A DNA stretch of 44,872 nt from Pseudomonas sp. (GTDB taxonomy: Bacteria; Pseudomonadota; Gammaproteobacteria; Pseudomonadales; Pseudomonadaceae), in the NCBI RefSeq assembly GCF_030147005.1, contig NZ_JASLAW010000070.1, positions 1 to 44,872 of the forward strand. The letters are read 5' to 3'. The notes under the pieces are model-generated. The model saw only the letters and a program-made list of their open reading frames with translations. It was not told the DNA's origin and ran no database searches. Below are positions 8,165 to 16,397 of this stretch, in pieces. A program made the translations under genes and the position numbers. Numbering within the stretch: position 1 is the stretch's first letter; each line of letters begins with the position of its first letter.

Positions 8165-10429
8165 ATGAGTGACATCCTCGCAGACAGCTTAGATGGCGTA
8201 GAACGCCGATCGCTGGCTGACTTCACCGAAAATGCCTACCTCAACTACTCCATGTACGTGATCATGGACCGTGCCTTGCCGCATATCGGCGACGGCCTGA
8301 AGCCGGTGCAGCGGCGCATTATCTATGCCATGAGTGAGTTGGGCCTGGACGCCGATTCCAAGCACAAGAAGTCGGCGCGTACCGTCGGTGACGTGCTCGG
8401 CAAGTTCCACCCCCACGGCGATTCGGCGTGCTATGAAGCCATGGTGCTGATGGCCCAGCCGTTCAGCTACCGCTACACCCTGGTCGATGGCCAAGGTAAC
8501 TGGGGTGCGCCGGATGATCCCAAGTCCTTCGCCGCCATGCGTTACACCGAGGCGCGCCTGTCGCGTTACTCGGAAGTACTGCTCAGCGAGCTTGGCCAGG
8601 GCACTGCGAACTGGGGGCCGAACTTCGACGGCACCCTCGACGAACCCCTGGTGTTGCCGGCCCGTTTGCCGAATATCCTGCTTAATGGCACCACCGGCAT
8701 CGCGGTCGGCATGGCCACCGACGTGCCGCCACACAACCTGCGTGAAGTCGCCGCGGCTTGCGTTCGTTTGTTGGATGAGCCAAAAGCCACGGTCGAGCAG
8801 CTTTGCGAACACATCCAGGGCCCGGATTACCCGACCGAAGCGGAAATCATCACGCCGCGCGCCGACCTGCTGAAGATGTACGAAACCGGCAAGGGCTCGG
8901 TGCGCATGCGCGCGGTGTATCACGTCGAAGACGGCGACATTATTGTTACCGCGTTGCCGCATCAGGTGTCCGGCGCCAAGGTGCTGGAGCAGATCGCCGC
9001 GTTGATGCAGGCCAAACCGTCGAAATTACCCCAGGTCGCCGACTTGCGCGACGAGTCCGACCATGAGAACCCCTGCCGCATCGTGATCATCCCGACCAAT
9101 AGCCGGGTGGATCATGAGGTGCTGATGCAACATCTATTTGCCAGCACCGACCTTGAGTCCAGCTACCGGGTCAACGTCAATATCATCGGCCTGGACGGCA
9201 AGCCACAGCTCAAGAACCTGCGCAACTTGCTGGTGGAGTGGCTGGAGTTCCGCGTGCAGACCGTGCGCCGTCGCCTGCAATTCCGTCTCGACAAGGTCGA
9301 ACGCCGCCTGCACCTGTTGGACGGCTTGTTGATTGCCTACCTCAACCTGGATGAAGTGATCCATATCATCCGCACCGCCGAGCACCCGAAGGCCGAGTTG
9401 ATCGCGCGCTTCGAGCTGAGCGAAATCCAGGCCGACTACATCCTCGACACCCGCTTGCGCCAGTTGGCACGCCTGGAAGAAATGAAGCTGCGCGACGAGC
9501 AGGACGCGCTGCTCAAGGAGCAAGCCAAGCTGCAAGCGTTGCTGGGCAGCGAAGCCAAACTCAAGAAGCTGGTGCGCACCGAACTGATCAAAGACGCCGA
9601 AACCTACGGCGACGACCGCCGCTCGCCGATCGTCGAGCGTGCTGAAGCGAAAGCTCTGACAGAAACCGAGCTGTTGCCTAACGAGAAAATTACCGTCGTT
9701 CTGTCGGAAAAGGGTTGGGTTCGTTCCGCCAAAGGGCATGATATCGATGCCACCGGCCTTTCGTACAAAGCCGGTGATGGCTTCAAGACCGCAGCGGCTG
9801 GGCGCTCCAACCAATTTGCGGTGTTTATCGATTCGACGGGGCGCAGTTATTCGGTGCCGGCCCACACGCTGCCATCCGCACGAGGGCAGGGCGAGCCGCT
9901 GACCGGGCGCCTCACGCCGCCACCGGGGGCGAATTTCGAATGCGTGCTGCTGCCGGACGATGATTCGCTGTATGTCATCGCCTCCGACGCCGGTTACGGG
10001 TTCGTGGTCAAGGGTGAAGACCTGCAGGCCAAGAACAAGGCGGGCAAGGCGTTGTTGAGCCTGCCGAACAATGCCAAGGTGATTCTGCCGCGACCGGTGG
10101 AGGACCGGGAACATAACTGGTTGGCCTCGGTGACCACCGAGGGGCGTTTGCTGGTGTTCAAGATCAGCGACCTGCCGCAGCTGGGCAAGGGCAAGGGCAA
10201 CAAGATCATCGGTATCCCGGGAGAGCGGGTGGCCAGTCGCGAAGAGTACGTGACCGACATCGCCGTTATCCCCGAAGGCGCTACGCTGGTGCTTCAAGCC
10301 GGCAAGCGCACGCTGTCGCTGCGCCCTGACGACCTTGAACACTACAAGGGCGAGCGCGGTCGGCGCGGTAACAAACTGCCTAGAGGCTTCCAGAGAGTGG
10401 ATGCTTTGTTGGTAGAAACGCCTGCTTAA
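8165..10429 (+). CDS. parC: DNA topoisomerase IV subunit A (ParC)
   Basis: A 754-residue DNA-cleaving subunit of topoisomerase IV. The catalytic tyrosine is Tyr127 in AAMRYTE. The quinolone-determining region reads GKFHPHGDSACYEA, with Ser87 and Glu91, the wild-type residues at the positions changed in resistant Pseudomonas. The breakage-reunion domain fills roughly the first 480 residues, with a coiled-coil stretch around 400-470 (LARLEEMKLRDEQ and following). The last 250 residues form the degenerate C-terminal propeller. ATG 8165 follows a GATGAGG ribosome site. Two hairpins follow the stop codon. Confidence 0.97.
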   Translation: MSDILADSLDGVERRSLADFTENAYLNYSMYVIMDRALPHIGDGLKPVQRRIIYAMSELGLDADSKHKKSARTVGDVLGKFHPHGDSACYEAMVLMAQPFSYRYTLVDGQGNWGAPDDPKSFAAMRYTEARLSRYSEVLLSELGQGTANWGPNFDGTLDEPLVLPARLPNILLNGTTGIAVGMATDVPPHNLREVAAACVRLLDEPKATVEQLCEHIQGPDYPTEAEIITPRADLLKMYETGKGSVRMRAVYHVEDGDIIVTALPHQVSGAKVLEQIAALMQAKPSKLPQVADLRDESDHENPCRIVIIPTNSRVDHEVLMQHLFASTDLESSYRVNVNIIGLDGKPQLKNLRNLLVEWLEFRVQTVRRRLQFRLDKVERRLHLLDGLLIAYLNLDEVIHIIRTAEHPKAELIARFELSEIQADYILDTRLRQLARLEEMKLRDEQDALLKEQAKLQALLGSEAKLKKLVRTELIKDAETYGDDRRSPIVERAEAKALTETELLPNEKITVVLSEKGWVRSAKGHDIDATGLSYKAGDGFKTAAAGRSNQFAVFIDSTGRSYSVPAHTLPSARGQGEPLTGRLTPPPGANFECVLLPDDDSLYVIASDAGYGFVVKGEDLQAKNKAGKALLSLPNNAKVILPRPVEDREHNWLASVTTEGRLLVFKISDLPQLGKGKGNKIIGIPGERVASREEYVTDIAVIPEGATLVLQAGKRTLSLRPDDLEHYKGERGRRGNKLPRGFQRVDALLVETPA

Positions 10430-10445
10430 GGCGTACTAGAGACCT

Positions 10446-10529
10446 CGATCTACGATTTAACGCGTAGATCGACGCTTTGGCGCTGGAGTCATGACGCATA
10501 TTCACGGATGATATGGCCTTTCCAGCGCC
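10446..10529. other. Two consecutive inverted repeats downstream of parC
   Basis: The first is a 9-base perfect stem (cgatctacg 10446-10454 with cgtagatcg 10463-10471) around an 8-base loop. The second pairs ggcgctgga (10479-10487) with tccagcgcc (10521-10529) around 33 bases, which themselves hold a catat/atatg inner stem. Neither is followed by a proper T run, so a simple intrinsic terminator is not clear. It may be a mRNA 3' structure, an attenuator or a leader for the next gene. Confidence 0.5.
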
Positions 10530-10605
10530 GGCGTAGCTGAGCGTGTTTAGGTTATTTTTAGTATTACATTGTGGTTCGCCTTGTGGCAGCCACCTGGATG
10601 GGATG

Positions 10606-11310
10606 ATGACTGCTCCACGCCTTCCTCTATTTTTTATGCTCGCTGGCCTTTTAGGGCTGGCGGGTTGCAGCACACACCAACCAGTGTCGCTGTATCAGCT
10701 GGACAGCGGAAGTCCGGCTCAGCCGGCACAAACCGCCGGCATGGCTGTTCTGCTGGGTCCGGTAATCGTTGCTGATTACCTGCAACGCGAAACCCTGCTG
10801 CAACGTCAGAACGACGGAAGCCTGCAAGGTTCCACTGATGGTCGTTGGGCGGGGAGCCTTTCCTCGGACATCAATCAATTGATGTTGCGGCAGGTGGCCG
10901 GCCAGCTGGACAGCCAGCGCGTGGTACTGGCGCCAGGCCCCTCCGGGTTCACCCCGGATGTGCAGGTGCTGCTGACCATCACCCGGCTTGACTCCGGCAA
11001 GTCGCAACCGGCGATCCTGGATGCGCAATGGCGTTTGATCGACCGTCGCGGGCAAGTACGGGACAACCGTATCGTGCACCTGCAGGAAGAGCATGCCGGC
11101 ACCACGGCGTCCCAGGTTCAGGCCCAGGGCGTATTGTTGCAGCACTTGGCGCAGCAGTTGTCGGTGGCGCTCAAGCCGCTTGCCAACCAGCCGCCGATTG
11201 CCGAGGCCCCGCGCAAGCAGCCGGCGCAGGCTAAGCCGGCAGCCCCGGAAAAGCCGAAGATGCCGATGGCGACACCGATTCGTACGGATTTGGAAGTGTT
11301 CAGGTTTTGA
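10606..11310 (+). CDS. PqiC/YmbA-like ABC-transport auxiliary lipoprotein
   Basis: A 234-residue lipoprotein. The signal sequence ends in the lipobox LAGC with Cys21, and the Gly/Leu-rich core before it fits a lipid-anchored protein. Residues 30-190 (VSLYQLDSG, GPVIVADYLQRETLL, WAGSLSSDI) match the ABC_trans_aux family that includes PqiC and YmbA, outer-membrane partners of MCE-type lipid transport systems. The last 35 residues are a Pro/Ala/Lys tail. No pqiA or pqiB neighbour is present, so it is either an orphan or acts with genes elsewhere. The start is uncertain between adjacent ATGs at 10603 and 10606. A strong terminator follows. Confidence 0.8.
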   Translation: MTAPRLPLFFMLAGLLGLAGCSTHQPVSLYQLDSGSPAQPAQTAGMAVLLGPVIVADYLQRETLLQRQNDGSLQGSTDGRWAGSLSSDINQLMLRQVAGQLDSQRVVLAPGPSGFTPDVQVLLTITRLDSGKSQPAILDAQWRLIDRRGQVRDNRIVHLQEEHAGTTASQVQAQGVLLQHLAQQLSVALKPLANQPPIAEAPRKQPAQAKPAAPEKPKMPMATPIRTDLEVFRF

Positions 11311-11318
11311 TCTGAGCC

Positions 11319-11368
11319 GCGCACAAACAAAAGGCCCGCTGATTCAGCGGGCCTTTTTGTTTGTGCGC
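11319..11368. terminator. Bidirectional terminator after the PqiC-like gene
   Basis: A near-perfect inverted repeat with about 22 bases per arm, GC-rich around aggcccgct/agcgggcct and flanked by A and T runs on both sides. It lies 8 bases after the forward stop codon, and the symmetry means it could also stop transcripts from the opposite strand. Confidence 0.9.
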
Positions 11369-11393
11369 GATTTGAGCCATGTAGAAGATCAAC

Positions 11394-11484
11394 TGTGGGA
11401 GCGGGCTTGCTCGCGAATGCAGTCGCCCAGCTAATGAATCTGCCAATGATCCACCGCCTTCGCGAGCAAGCCCGCTCCCGCACA
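11394..11484. repeat. REPIN (tgtgggagcgggcttgctcg type)
   Basis: Two REP copies face each other: 11394-11417 on the plus strand and 11459-11484 as its reverse complement, with about 41 bases between. It lies in the gap between two convergent genes. Confidence 0.85.
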
Positions 11485-11516
11485 CGCCCACCTCACAGTG
11501 GGTTCAGCGGTGTTCT

Positions 11517-13055
11517 TCAACTCTTGTTGCGGGTCTCATGCATCCGCGCCAGTTGCCGCTCCAGCATCGACGGATAAGGCTCCATCAAGCGTTCCACACA
11601 GCTGGCGCCTTCAGGGCTGGCAATTGGGCGGATGCGTGCGCGTTGGCGGATCAGCGTGTCTTCACTGATCTTGCGCTCCACCAGCAGCAGGTTGCGGCTG
11701 TGTTGCGACAAGGCCAGGGCATCCTGGGCGACCTCGTTCAGCAGCAGGTCGATTTGGCTGATGCCGAACAGGTCATCGCCCACCGTCAAACCCAACTGCA
11801 AGTGCAAAGTAATACCGCTGTCGGCCACTTCGATCTGCAAGGCATGGCCCAGGGCGCGCAGCAGCTCACCGCAGCAGATCGCGTTGGTCAGGTAGTCTTC
11901 GCCGCTGTCTTCGCTGTGGAACAGCATCAATGTGCTGCCGTCATTAAGGGTGTGCAGTTCGCTCTGGTAGAGCGAGGCGGCCTGGTCGAGGCAGTCGCGG
12001 TAGCGTTCCAGTAGTTCCGTCAAACGGGTGCGGGGCAGGCGGCGCAGTTGGTCCTGAGCACCCAGTTGCACGGCGAGTACGGCGCTGTACTGGGGCTCGG
12101 TGCTCTTGGACGCAAGCGCTTTCGGCGCTACGACGGGAGCGGCCTCTGCGGTATCGCGCAGGTCGGCGAACGGATCTTCGTCGTCCAACTCGTCTTCTTC
12201 GGCCTTGATCACATGTCGCGGCGCAGGTTTCAAGCCCGCCACTGGAGTGCTTTCGTCGAAGCCTGGGTCACGCAGGTCGCGTACTTCAAACTCAGACTCG
12301 TCGTCGTCGCTGTAGTCGGCGTCGTCGTACTCGGGCTCGGGTTCAACCTCAGGCACGCTCGGCTCCGGGGCGAAGCTGGCATGCAGCTGGCGCGCGAGGT
12401 CGCCGATTTCGTCCTGGCGGTCGGTGGCCGGGGTATGTTCGTCGATATCGCGCAGCCAGATGCGCAGTTGCATCAAGGGCGTGGAGATATGTCGACCCAG
12501 GCGCAGGCTCAAGGCCAGGGCGAGGGCCAGCAGGATCGCGCTCAAGATGCCCATGCTTTGCAGGCTGATGGTCATTGGCTGCTGGAATTGCTGCATGTCC
12601 AGGCTGATGCGCAATTGGCCGGCTTTCACATCCTGAAACGTGATATTGCTCTGGTACAGGCCCTCGGCTTCGCCCAGCAGGCCGTTTTTCGGGCGCTGCC
12701 CGGCTTCGGCCATGATCCGGTTGTCCACGCTATAGATAGCGGCGTGGGCCACCAGCGGGTTCTTGGTCAGGTTGTTGAGCAGCACGTTGAGGCTGAGGAT
12801 GTCGTTGGACACCAGCAGCTCAGTCGCCGAGGTGGCGGTCTGGGTGGTCAGGCTCTCGCCCAAGGCGTCGGCTTGCTCGTGCATGGCCTGCTTGAACTGC
12901 AAACCCATCACGCAGGCGTAGATCACCAGGGCCAGAGCGACCAGGATCACGTTATGGCTGGCGATGCGTAATGCAATCGGTACACGGCGATGGCGCAGTG
13001 CCCGGAAGATCAGCAGGAAGAAGTTATCGGTTTTTACTGGCGTGGGCCGGTTCAC
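11517..13055 (-). CDS. Smp/AhpA/YtjB-family membrane protein with HAMP-like region
   Basis: A 512-residue inner-membrane protein. It has one membrane segment at about residues 32-53, a periplasmic stretch of about 110 residues, a second segment at 165-186, then a HAMP-like helix pair to about 230. A very acidic low-complexity linker (about 235-310, rich in Asp/Glu) leads to a cytosolic C-terminal domain of about 170 residues. The layout matches the SMP_2 family; E. coli smp (ytjB) also lies divergent from serB. Function is not established. The start is GTG 13055, because upstream in-frame ATGs fall inside the promoter at 13091-13118; the ribosome site is weak. Convergent with the PqiC-like gene. 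Confidence 0.8.
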   Translation of the reverse strand: MNRPTPVKTDNFFLLIFRALRHRRVPIALRIASHNVILVALALVIYACVMGLQFKQAMHEQADALGESLTTQTATSATELLVSNDILSLNVLLNNLTKNPLVAHAAIYSVDNRIMAEAGQRPKNGLLGEAEGLYQSNITFQDVKAGQLRISLDMQQFQQPMTISLQSMGILSAILLALALALSLRLGRHISTPLMQLRIWLRDIDEHTPATDRQDEIGDLARQLHASFAPEPSVPEVEPEPEYDDADYSDDDESEFEVRDLRDPGFDESTPVAGLKPAPRHVIKAEEDELDDEDPFADLRDTAEAAPVVAPKALASKSTEPQYSAVLAVQLGAQDQLRRLPRTRLTELLERYRDCLDQAASLYQSELHTLNDGSTLMLFHSEDSGEDYLTNAICCGELLRALGHALQIEVADSGITLHLQLGLTVGDDLFGISQIDLLLNEVAQDALALSQHSRNLLLVERKISEDTLIRQRARIRPIASPEGASCVERLMEPYPSMLERQLARMHETRNKS

Positions 13056-13090
13056 TTGCGCTCGGCTCTTGGTCCGTGAAGTTGACGCGC

Positions 13091-13118
13091 AGTATAGCGA
13101 CAGGCCCATGACCGGCAA
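13091..13118 (-). promoter_or_regulatory. Sigma-70 promoter for the Smp/AhpA-like gene
   Basis: Read on the minus strand: TTGCCG (13118-13113), a 16-base spacer and TATACT (13096-13091), about 36 bases before the GTG at 13055. This placement supports that start over the ATG at 13118. Confidence 0.65.
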
Positions 13119-13153
13119 AGCGCTGGCTGTGCCCGATGGTCACTGAAAGTGGG

Positions 13154-13159
13154 TAGAAT
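13154..13159 (+). promoter_or_regulatory. Possible -10 element of the serB promoter
   Basis: TAGAAT lies 29 bases before the serB start codon. I find no convincing -35 element at 16-18 bases, so the assignment rests on the hexamer and its position only. Confidence 0.35.
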
Positions 13160-13188
13160 GCGGTTTTTTTCCAGCCTGGGGGTGCGCT

Positions 13189-14403
13189 TTGCGCGAAATT
13201 GTCCTGATCAACATCACCGGAGAAGACCGCCCGGGTCTCACCGCTGCCATTACCGGCGTTCTGGCCCAGGGTGGTGTGAACATTCTCGACATCGGCCAGG
13301 CGGTGATTCACGACACCCTGTCGTTCGGCATCCTGGTGGAAATCCCCAGCACCGAGCAGGCCTCGTCGGTACTCAAAGACATCCTGTTTACCGCCTACAA
13401 GCTGGACCAGCAGGTGCGCTTCACGCCAGTGTCCGAGGCCGATTACCAGCATTGGGTCGAAGGCCAGGGCAAAAAACGCCATATCGTGACGTTGCTTACC
13501 CGCAAAGTGACGGCCGAGCAGTTGCAACGCGTCAGCTCGATCACGGCGCACTACGGTTTGAATATCGACCATATCGACCGCCTGTCGGGGCGTATGCCGC
13601 TGGACACGCCGGCGGACAAAGGCAAGGGCTGCATCGAGTTCTCCGTGCGCGGTGAGCCGGCCGATGCGCAAGCGCTGCGCGCCGAATTCTTGAGCGTGGC
13701 CCAGGAGCTGAATGTCGATATCGCCTTTCAGGAAGATTCGCTGTTCCGGCGCAACCGTCGCCTGGCGGTGTTCGACATGGACTCGACCCTGATCGAAGCC
13801 GAAGTCATCGATGAGCTGGCCAAGGCGGCGGGTGTGGGCGAGCAGGTCAGCGAAATTACCGAGCGGGCGATGGCGGGCGAGCTGGATTTTCGCGCCAGCT
13901 TCAAGGAACGCCTGGCACTGCTCAAAGGCCTGGATGTGAGCGTGCTGGATTCAATCGGCGCCTCCCTGCGCCTGACCGAAGGCGCCGAAACGCTGTTCGC
14001 CGAACTCAAACGCCTGGGCTACAAGACGGCCATTCTGTCCGGCGGCTTCACCTACTTTGCCAAACAACTGCAGGCCAAGCTGGGCATTGACTATGTGTTC
14101 GCCAACGAGCTGGAAGTAGTGGACGGCAAAGTGACCGGCGTGGCGGTGGAGCCGATTGTCGATGCGCAACGCAAGGCGGACCTGCTCAAGGAGCTGGCGC
14201 ACAAGGAAGGCTTGCGCCTGGAGCAGACCATTGCGGTGGGCGATGGTGCGAACGACTTGCCGATGCTGGCGATTGCGGGGTTGGGTGTGGCGTTTCGCGC
14301 CAAGCCATTGGTCAAGCAATCGGCCAAGCAGGCGATTTCGACCTTGGGGCTCGATGGGGTGCTGTATCTGCTGGGCTTGCGTGACCGCGACGGGCAGCTG
14401 TAA
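13189..14403 (+). CDS. serB: Phosphoserine phosphatase SerB
   Basis: A 404-residue phosphoserine phosphatase, the last step of L-serine synthesis. The N-terminal half (about 1-180) holds two ACT-like regulatory modules, beginning INITGEDRPGLTAAI, as in the long Pseudomonas/mycobacterial form; E. coli SerB is shorter. The C-terminal half is a HAD hydrolase: DMDST with Asp196 as nucleophile and Asp198 as acid/base, LSGGFTYF for motif II, and GDGAND at 351-356 for magnesium binding. The start is TTG 13189 behind GGGGGT. Divergent from the Smp-like gene, as in enterobacteria. A composite REP element follows. Confidence 0.95.
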   Translation: MREIVLINITGEDRPGLTAAITGVLAQGGVNILDIGQAVIHDTLSFGILVEIPSTEQASSVLKDILFTAYKLDQQVRFTPVSEADYQHWVEGQGKKRHIVTLLTRKVTAEQLQRVSSITAHYGLNIDHIDRLSGRMPLDTPADKGKGCIEFSVRGEPADAQALRAEFLSVAQELNVDIAFQEDSLFRRNRRLAVFDMDSTLIEAEVIDELAKAAGVGEQVSEITERAMAGELDFRASFKERLALLKGLDVSVLDSIGASLRLTEGAETLFAELKRLGYKTAILSGGFTYFAKQLQAKLGIDYVFANELEVVDGKVTGVAVEPIVDAQRKADLLKELAHKEGLRLEQTIAVGDGANDLPMLAIAGLGVAFRAKPLVKQSAKQAISTLGLDGVLYLLGLRDRDGQL

Positions 14404-14431
14404 CCCGTAATCATTGAAACGATACGGTCAA

Positions 14432-14637
14432 TGTGGGAGCGGGCAAGCCCTAATGCCAGTCAGTTAAGCGCTAGAGCAGGCAACCGTCGGCCTGTGGCGA
14501 GGGAGCTTGCTCCCGCTGGGCCGCGAAGCGACCCCAGAAAATGGGACGGCTGCGCAGTCCAGCGGGAGCAAGCTCCCTCGCCACAGGGACCGGTTCTGTC
14601 TTAATTGACTGGCATTAGGGCAAGCCCCCTCCCACAT
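14432..14637. repeat. Composite nested REP element (copy B, complete)
   Basis: The whole 206-base unit is a stack of palindromes. Outer arms begin tgtgggagcgggcaagcc and end ggcaagccccctcccaca. Next inward, ccctaatgccagtcagttaag pairs, with mismatches, with the 14601-14619 region. Then 14493-14519 and 14559-14585 form a perfect 27-base inverted repeat of a different REP family. The centre holds gcgaagcg and gctgcgcagt. It fills the gap between the convergent serB and psd genes. Confidence 0.88.
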
Positions 14638-14647
14638 TGGTTCAGCG

Positions 14648-15508
14648 TCAGGCTTTAGGTAAAGCGATACCCTGGCCCATCTGCACCGGCGTGCCCGCCG
14701 CCAACGCTTCTGCCCACTTCACCTGATCCGGGCCGAACAGCACGATAGCGGTCGAACCCAATTTGAAGCGACCCAGCTCCGCACCTTTCTCCAGGTGAAT
14801 CGGCGCACGCGCGGCTTCGTCGTAGCGGAAGGTTTTCAGCTCGCGCTTGGGCGGCGTTACCAACCCGGCCCACACCGTTTCAATCGACGCCACAATCATC
14901 GCGCCGACCAATACCACAGCCATCGGGCCGCGTTCGGTGTCGAACAGGCAGACAACCCGCTCGTTACGCGCAAACAGTTCCGGTACGTTTTCGGCGGTCG
15001 TCTGGTTCACCGAGAAAATTCGCCCCGGCACATACACCATCTCGCGCAAGGTACCGGCCAGTGGCATATGCACCCGGTGATAGTCCTTGGGCGACAAGTA
15101 GATAGTGGCGAAGTCGCCGCCCATGAACGGTGCCGCCAGCGCGGCGTCGCCGCCCAGCAATTCCAGCACGCTGAAACTGTGGCCCTTGGCCTGGAACACT
15201 CGGCCATGCTCGATCGGCCCGAGCTGGCTGACGGCACCATCGGCCGGGCTCAGTACGGCGCCGGGGGTTTGATCCAGTGGGCGCGCACCGTCTTTCAGCG
15301 CACGGGTGAAGAACGCGTTGAAGTGCTCGTAGGCGGTCACGTCTTCAACCAGTGCCTGGGACATGTCCACCTGGTAGCGCTTGGCGAACCAGCGAGTGAA
15401 GGCGTTCTTGAACCAGCGCACGCGGCACTCGGCAATGCAGCCGGCCAGGCGCGACAGCAGGTGGTGCGGCAGCAAGTACTGACTGAGGATAAACAACTGC
15501 TTTTTCAT
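14648..15508 (-). CDS. psd: Phosphatidylserine decarboxylase proenzyme
   Basis: A 286-residue proenzyme that makes phosphatidylethanolamine at the inner membrane. It is cut at LGS(252)T to give a beta chain and a small alpha chain whose N-terminal serine becomes the pyruvoyl group. The catalytic support residues are recognisable in LSPADGAV and in YHRVHMP. Length is normal for the family. ATG 15508 follows AAGGACAC. It is the last gene of a minus-strand set HDOD-rhdA-psd, with only 16 bases from rhdA to psd, so the two are probably co-transcribed. A composite REP lies beyond its stop. Confidence 0.96.
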   Translation of the reverse strand: MKKQLFILSQYLLPHHLLSRLAGCIAECRVRWFKNAFTRWFAKRYQVDMSQALVEDVTAYEHFNAFFTRALKDGARPLDQTPGAVLSPADGAVSQLGPIEHGRVFQAKGHSFSVLELLGGDAALAAPFMGGDFATIYLSPKDYHRVHMPLAGTLREMVYVPGRIFSVNQTTAENVPELFARNERVVCLFDTERGPMAVVLVGAMIVASIETVWAGLVTPPKRELKTFRYDEAARAPIHLEKGAELGRFKLGSTAIVLFGPDQVKWAEALAAGTPVQMGQGIALPKA

Positions 15509-15524
15509 TAAGTGTCCTTAACCT

Positions 15525-16340
15525 TTAAATCTCAACGGGGGTGTCGGGGTGGTTGCCCCATTCGCCCCAGGAACCGGCATAACCTTTGACTCGCGGGTAA
15601 CCGAGCGCCTTGGCCACCAGGTAGGTGAAGCCAGAGCGGTGGTGGGTCTGGCAGTGGGTGATGATTTCTTTATCGCGGGTCAGCCCGAGGTCTTCGAGGA
15701 TTTGCGGCATGTCGCGGCGGATGCGCAGGCTACGTGCCTTGTCCATGCCGGCGGTCCATTCGAAGTTCACCGCGCCGGGAATGTGCCCGGCTTTGGCCGC
15801 GAGCACTTTTTCGCCGGAATACTCCAGCGGGCCGCGGGCATCCCAGATACCCAGGTCGGCCGCACCGAGCCGGCTTTGCAGGTATTCGCGGGTGGCGGTG
15901 GGGCCGTCGTGCAGCGTCAGGCTGACCTGACCGCCGGCTGGCGCGGGTACCTCGGTGGAAACCGGGTGTTTGTCTTCCAGCCACGCCAGCAGGCCGCCGT
16001 CGAGGTAGTGGTACTTCTGGTGGCCGATGACATCGAGTAACCAGATAAAGCGCCCGGCCCAACCGCCGCCTTCGTCGTCATAGACCACATAAGTGGCGTC
16101 GGGAGTGTGGCCCAGCTCGCCGAACAGCTTTTCCAGGTCGGCCTTGTGCGGCAGCAGGCCCGGCGCGGGCGGCTGGCCCAATTGGGTGCGCTTGGGGTCA
16201 ACGAAATGCGCGCCGGGGACATGCCCTTCGGCGTAGCGGGCGGCACTGGTGAGGTCTACCAGAATCAGGTGTTCGGCATCGAGGCGACCCAGCAGGTCGT
16301 TGGATTCGATCACCAGCGGCAAGCCAGAGAAGTCAGGCAT
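15525..16340 (-). CDS. rhdA: Thiosulfate sulfurtransferase (rhodanese) RhdA
   Basis: A 271-residue two-domain rhodanese that moves sulfane sulfur from thiosulfate (or another donor) to acceptors in the cytosol. Domain 1 (about 1-125, with YVVYDDEGGGWAGR) is inactive. Domain 2 (about 140-271) carries the active loop CQTHHR with Cys230. Length, cysteine position and loop sequence match what I know of Azotobacter vinelandii RhdA. ATG 16340 is preceded by AGGAGA; an upstream in-frame start lacks this. It sits 16 bases from psd, a link that has no obvious biochemical reason. Confidence 0.94.
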   Translation of the reverse strand: MPDFSGLPLVIESNDLLGRLDAEHLILVDLTSAARYAEGHVPGAHFVDPKRTQLGQPPAPGLLPHKADLEKLFGELGHTPDATYVVYDDEGGGWAGRFIWLLDVIGHQKYHYLDGGLLAWLEDKHPVSTEVPAPAGGQVSLTLHDGPTATREYLQSRLGAADLGIWDARGPLEYSGEKVLAAKAGHIPGAVNFEWTAGMDKARSLRIRRDMPQILEDLGLTRDKEIITHCQTHHRSGFTYLVAKALGYPRVKGYAGSWGEWGNHPDTPVEI

Positions 16341-16397
16341 GTGAGGTCTCCTGGGCACAAATGTTGGCGATAAAGGAGGGCGATTGTAGCGCAAGCA

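Noticed and set aside
8266..8560. Quinolone-resistance changes in parC
   Set aside because: Ser87 and Glu91 are the sensitive-type residues.
12048..12971. A 307-codon plus-strand frame opposite the Smp/AhpA-like gene
   Set aside because: The minus-strand frame has membrane segments, a promoter and a family likeness; this one has none.
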